Assembly (NCBI GenBank): GCA_018716065.1 | Contig: DVKJ01000045.1 | Coordinates: 1-44,906 of the forward strand | DNA: 44,906 nt | From: Candidatus Pelethosoma merdigallinarum | GTDB lineage: Bacteria; Bacillota_I; Bacilli_A; RF39; UBA660 | Direction: 5' to 3' | In this document: positions 44,701 through 44,906 of the stretch, in pieces | Layout: every line of letters begins with the position of its first letter | Position numbering within the stretch: the first letter of the stretch is position 1 | Translations under genes and position numbers: made by a program | Notes under the pieces: model-generated | Database searches by the model: none | What the model was told of the DNA's origin: nothing | The model's input: only the letters and a program-made list of their open reading frames with translations

Positions 44701-44727
44701 AAGATTCTTTTACCAATTTCTTATTTT
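44688..44727 (+). terminator. Intrinsic terminator after the surface-protein pseudogene
   Basis: A perfect 15-bp stem (44688-44702 with 44709-44723, 6-base loop) is followed by a short T tract. Confidence 0.85.
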
Positions 44728-44786
44728 GTCTAAACAGATTTTAGATATCTGTAAGAAGATCTCTTTAGAAACCTTAAAAGTGCCGT

Positions 44787-44815
44787 TTGACCCTTGATTT
44801 TGAATGTGTTATAGT
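44787..44815 (+). promoter_or_regulatory. Promoter of the last, partial gene
   Basis: TTGACC and TATAGT are separated by 17 bases. AAAGGAG and the ATG at 44838 follow. Confidence 0.65.
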
Positions 44816-44837
44816 GTCTCCAGAAAGGAGATATGCT

Positions 44838-44906
44838 ATGGTTCAAACAAAGAAATTAAGTAAAAAATCTAAAGAAATGTTAGATCAAGGAATCGTTGTT
44901 TCACCC
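44838..44906 (+). CDS. Start of an unidentified gene (23 codons visible)
   Basis: The ATG has AAAGGAG seven bases upstream and a promoter before that. The frame stays open to the end of the window and encodes a basic N-terminus (MVQTKKLSKKSKEMLDQG). It is too short to identify. Confidence 0.55.
   Translation, partial: MVQTKKLSKKSKEMLDQGIVVSP

Noticed and set aside
44728-44740. TTTTGTCTAAACA as a third Spo0A box
   Set aside because: The central CG of the core is changed to CT and the context shared by the other two sites is absent.

Overview
The window is low-G+C, gene-dense DNA from a Gram-positive member of the Bacillota. A position within the Bacilli, near the small-genome gut lineages related to Erysipelotrichia and Mollicutes, is my inference. 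The grounds are AT-rich codon use, Shine-Dalgarno starts, many intrinsic terminators, a T-box leader, PcsB-type cell-wall hydrolase, MurT/GatD, and a sporulation block (SpoIIAA, sigma-F, SpoVAC-D-E, Cse60, two Spo0A-box-like sites). UGG encodes Trp and UGA acts as stop, so the standard bacterial code applies. I see no rRNA, tRNA, CRISPR array or prophage.

Layout. 1-2.05 kb: the tail of a DUF4143 ATPase, a small unknown ORF, and a reverse-strand fusion of a radical-SAM enzyme (MnmL/YtqA-like) with a methyltransferase (MnmM/YtqB-like). 2.1-7.9 kb: a YfcC-like permease with a very Lys-rich loop, a YgjP-type metallopeptidase, a PcsB/M23 hydrolase, a small membrane-anchored protein and a polysaccharide flippase. 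7.9-13.2 kb: Cse60, a 753-residue prepilin-type adhesin with its membrane partner, then a PadR/DUF1700 regulatory pair. 13.2-16.3 kb: the forespore block spoIIAA-sigF-spoVAC-spoVAD-spoVAE, without spoIIAB. 16.3-21 kb: uvrA, a short surface protein, and tmcAL on the reverse strand. 21-22.6 kb: a reverse-strand PIN toxin with an XRE-ImmA/IrrE antitoxin and a large inverted-repeat operator. 22.7-24.5 kb: a small protein, yceD, rpmF and two small prepilins. 24.5-28.8 kb: a Phe T-box leader followed by a tandem array of terminator arms, an unknown protein, and pheS-pheT. 28.8-33 kb: a DJ-1/PfpI protein, a DUF4143 ATPase behind three 32-bp repeats, and gatD-murT on the reverse strand. 33-34.5 kb: a second STAS protein behind a Spo0A-like box, a group II intron fragment, and a decapitated surface-protein gene. 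34.6-43.2 kb: pyruvate kinase, a GH31-family protein, two sigma-like proteins, a membrane protein and leuS. 43.2-44.9 kb: a G9 tract, a frameshifted and nonsense-mutated surface-protein gene, and the start of one further gene.

How the parts relate. Three relatives of one anchored beta-sandwich surface-protein family are dispersed (19.3, 33.5 and 43.3 kb). The two large ones end in a DUF6273-like GVRP segment whose base composition shifts sharply, and both are broken; this looks like a variable or silent-cassette family. Several enzymes have lost hallmark catalytic residues: GatD lacks both its Cys and its His, and the GH31 protein has Lys where the acid/base Asp is expected. The two STAS proteins share a promoter motif; one has the phosphorylatable Ser58 and the other has Asp at that position. 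No single segment is an obviously complete new system. The best candidates are the STAS pair without SpoIIAB, the paired sigma-like proteins, the variable surface-protein family, and the pilin adhesin.
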